A model generated the notes under the pieces. That model was not told the DNA's origin. It saw only the letters and a program-made list of their open reading frames with translations, and did no database searches. Positions 42,050 through 43,267 of a stretch of DNA of 43,267 nt are shown piece by piece. The stretch is from contig AUXH01000091.1 in NCBI GenBank assembly GCA_000482145.1, positions 1-43,267 of the forward strand, in the 5' to 3' direction. The translations under genes were made by a program, and so were the position numbers. The stretch comes from Strigomonas culicis. Taxonomy: Eukaryota > Euglenozoa > Kinetoplastea > Trypanosomatida > Trypanosomatidae. The first letter of the stretch is position 1, and every line of letters begins with the position of its first letter.

Positions 42050-43081
42050 ATGGCGAGTGCACATGATAATAATGAAGTCTTCGACTCCGCAGAAGATATG
42101 TCCGGTTATTTTGCGGATGCGGGAGTTGAGGTATCCGATCGTTTTGTAAGGCGGTTACATCGGTTCTACGAAAAATACAACCCATCCAATATGAGAAAAG
42201 TTGAAGAGTATCTTCGAGCATATCGTGGTGCGGAGGAACAGCTTTTCGCGATACTGGTCAGTAAATATGGCCCTGAGCCGGTCTGTGAGAAGACATTTAA
42301 AAGTAATAATTTATTTTTTTCCAGCGAAGGCGATTCTGTGAAGCAGGGCGTGCGATGTAGGTTCCCCAAAACGGTGAGTGCAATTGAAGGCAACACCGAC
42401 TGTGAAACTCCTTACTGGGCTGGAGGATCCTCTCTTGTAAGCCACCGTGACGTGCTCTCTTTGTTGGAAGAACACGATACTGCAAACAAAGAGCTAAAAA
42501 AGTGCTATGTAGGTGTTTTTGGTAGTCACCCAGAGGACTGCTGGAACGGAATGACCTACATTACGAATGCTGACGGGATTGCTGCCCCTGATACGCTGTT
42601 CCTTAGTCACATATGGGCTGCCACTCTGGAAAGTGGGAAAACACTTTTTAATCAAGGTATTAGGTATGAGAGGTTTACTTTGTACTGTACCGATGAGTGT
42701 CAGCAGGGAGGAGGCCACGAGAGATGGAGATTGTGTGTCTATCGTAATGCAAACAGTCCATATGTGCTGCTTAGGACAGTTTGGGACCCCATCGTAGTTC
42801 CAGAACCTCTCCCTTTGAGTCATTCCCATCTTTCGGAAGATTATGGGTCTTTTGATTCAGATCCGTTGAGCGTTTCGGCCAATGCTATATCCAACAAGGA
42901 TTCTGCCCCGCAGCCTTTACAACCTTCGGAGACACCCGTGGCACAATTGACGGAACATTTTAAAAAAATACTTTCCGAAATGGAAGAGCGTATTTTGGGT
43001 CGTATTATTTCCCTGGACGAGCGAGTGGCGAAAGTGGAAAAAAGGATGGATCATCTAGCGAGTACTTCACACACAAAATAA
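42050..43081 (+). CDS. Unknown 343-residue protein with N-terminal YNP/KYGPEP domain and C-terminal coiled coil
   Basis: This is the only plus-strand gene in the window and the first of the rightward unit. Residues 18-77 form a helical domain with the pattern RLHRFYEKYNP (36-45), YLRAYRGAEEQLF and a closing KYGPEP (72-77). I have a sense that this domain recurs at the N-terminus of many kinetoplastid proteins, but have no name for its function. Residues 80-260 are a globular region with several Trp and Cys. A Ser/Pro-rich stretch (265-295) leads to a coiled coil at about 297-338. Codon use is AT-leaning. A T11 tract followed by GACAAG (41934-41950) provides a splice acceptor about 100 nt upstream, so the ATG at 42050 is credible. 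Confidence 0.75.
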   Translation: MASAHDNNEVFDSAEDMSGYFADAGVEVSDRFVRRLHRFYEKYNPSNMRKVEEYLRAYRGAEEQLFAILVSKYGPEPVCEKTFKSNNLFFSSEGDSVKQGVRCRFPKTVSAIEGNTDCETPYWAGGSSLVSHRDVLSLLEEHDTANKELKKCYVGVFGSHPEDCWNGMTYITNADGIAAPDTLFLSHIWAATLESGKTLFNQGIRYERFTLYCTDECQQGGGHERWRLCVYRNANSPYVLLRTVWDPIVVPEPLPLSHSHLSEDYGSFDSDPLSVSANAISNKDSAPQPLQPSETPVAQLTEHFKKILSEMEERILGRIISLDERVAKVEKRMDHLASTSHTK

Positions 43082-43267
43082 ATTACATGTTTTTTTTTTT
43101 TTCGTTTTCGTATCGAATGATTTTTGTTTTATTTTATTATTTTTGTAAAAAAAAATTCCAAATTCGGTGTGTATTTTCATTTTTTATTCTTTATATAGTG
43201 CGTATATGCGTCAGTGTGTGCAAAGAATTCGGAACAACAACAACAAAAAAAAAAAAGAAAAGAAAGA
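43082..43267. other. 3' flank of the plus-strand unknown gene
   Basis: T-rich sequence with T12 (43090-43101) and A-runs toward the window end; no gene. Confidence 0.5.

Overview
The window comes from the nuclear genome of a kinetoplastid, almost certainly a trypanosomatid; I cannot fix the genus. The evidence is architectural. About 25 intron-less genes lie head-to-tail on the minus strand over 40 kb, with no spliceosomal introns needed to keep frames open. Spacers of 250-1700 bp are low-complexity and purine-rich on the plus strand, which means pyrimidine-rich on the transcribed sense strand. Most starts follow a polypyrimidine tract plus AG, as expected for spliced-leader trans-splicing. 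Coding regions are GC-rich with strong GC3, which also produces many long spurious antisense ORFs. Starts given here are the first in-frame ATG that fits the protein family. Several longer frames reached upstream only through TTG or GTG codons, and I trimmed them. Layout, right to left (the direction of transcription of the main unit): a divergent strand-switch region at 40038-42049 separates one plus-strand gene (42050-43081, unrecognised) from the minus-strand polycistron. The polycistron starts with a Rab4-like GTPase, a CDC50/LEM3 flippase subunit and profilin. It continues with a 63-residue Cys-rich peptide, a basic small protein, a CX9C mitochondrial protein and a membrane RING protein. 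Next come a ROK1/DDX52-type helicase, an unrecognised Pro-rich protein, a mitochondrial J-protein and a type II membrane GlcNAc-transferase-like protein. Then follow a coiled-coil unknown, SEH1, a four-repeat Cys/His protein, AMMECR1 and a PTPDC1-like phosphatase. The last stretch holds a 2H phosphoesterase, a centrin, a trypsin-fold protease, a kinesin-2, IMP3, a dually acylated-looking unknown, UBC8/UBE2H, a Mut7-C RNase, LSM4 and PAN3. How they work together: neighbours in such units share a transcript, not usually a pathway. Some themes recur: RNA metabolism (PAN3, LSM4, Mut7-C, IMP3, ROK1, perhaps the 2H protein), flagellum and cytoskeleton (kinesin-2, centrin, profilin), membrane traffic (Rab4, CDC50), ubiquitin (E2, RING) and mitochondrial biogenesis (J-protein, CX9C protein). 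I regard the co-location as probably without functional meaning. The most unusual parts are the roughly 1 kb GC-rich, homopolymer-studded island inside the strand-switch region (about 40365-41345), the protein with four CX2H...CX5C modules, and the 63-residue Cys-rich ORF. I saw no tRNA, rRNA, CRISPR array or recognisable transposon.
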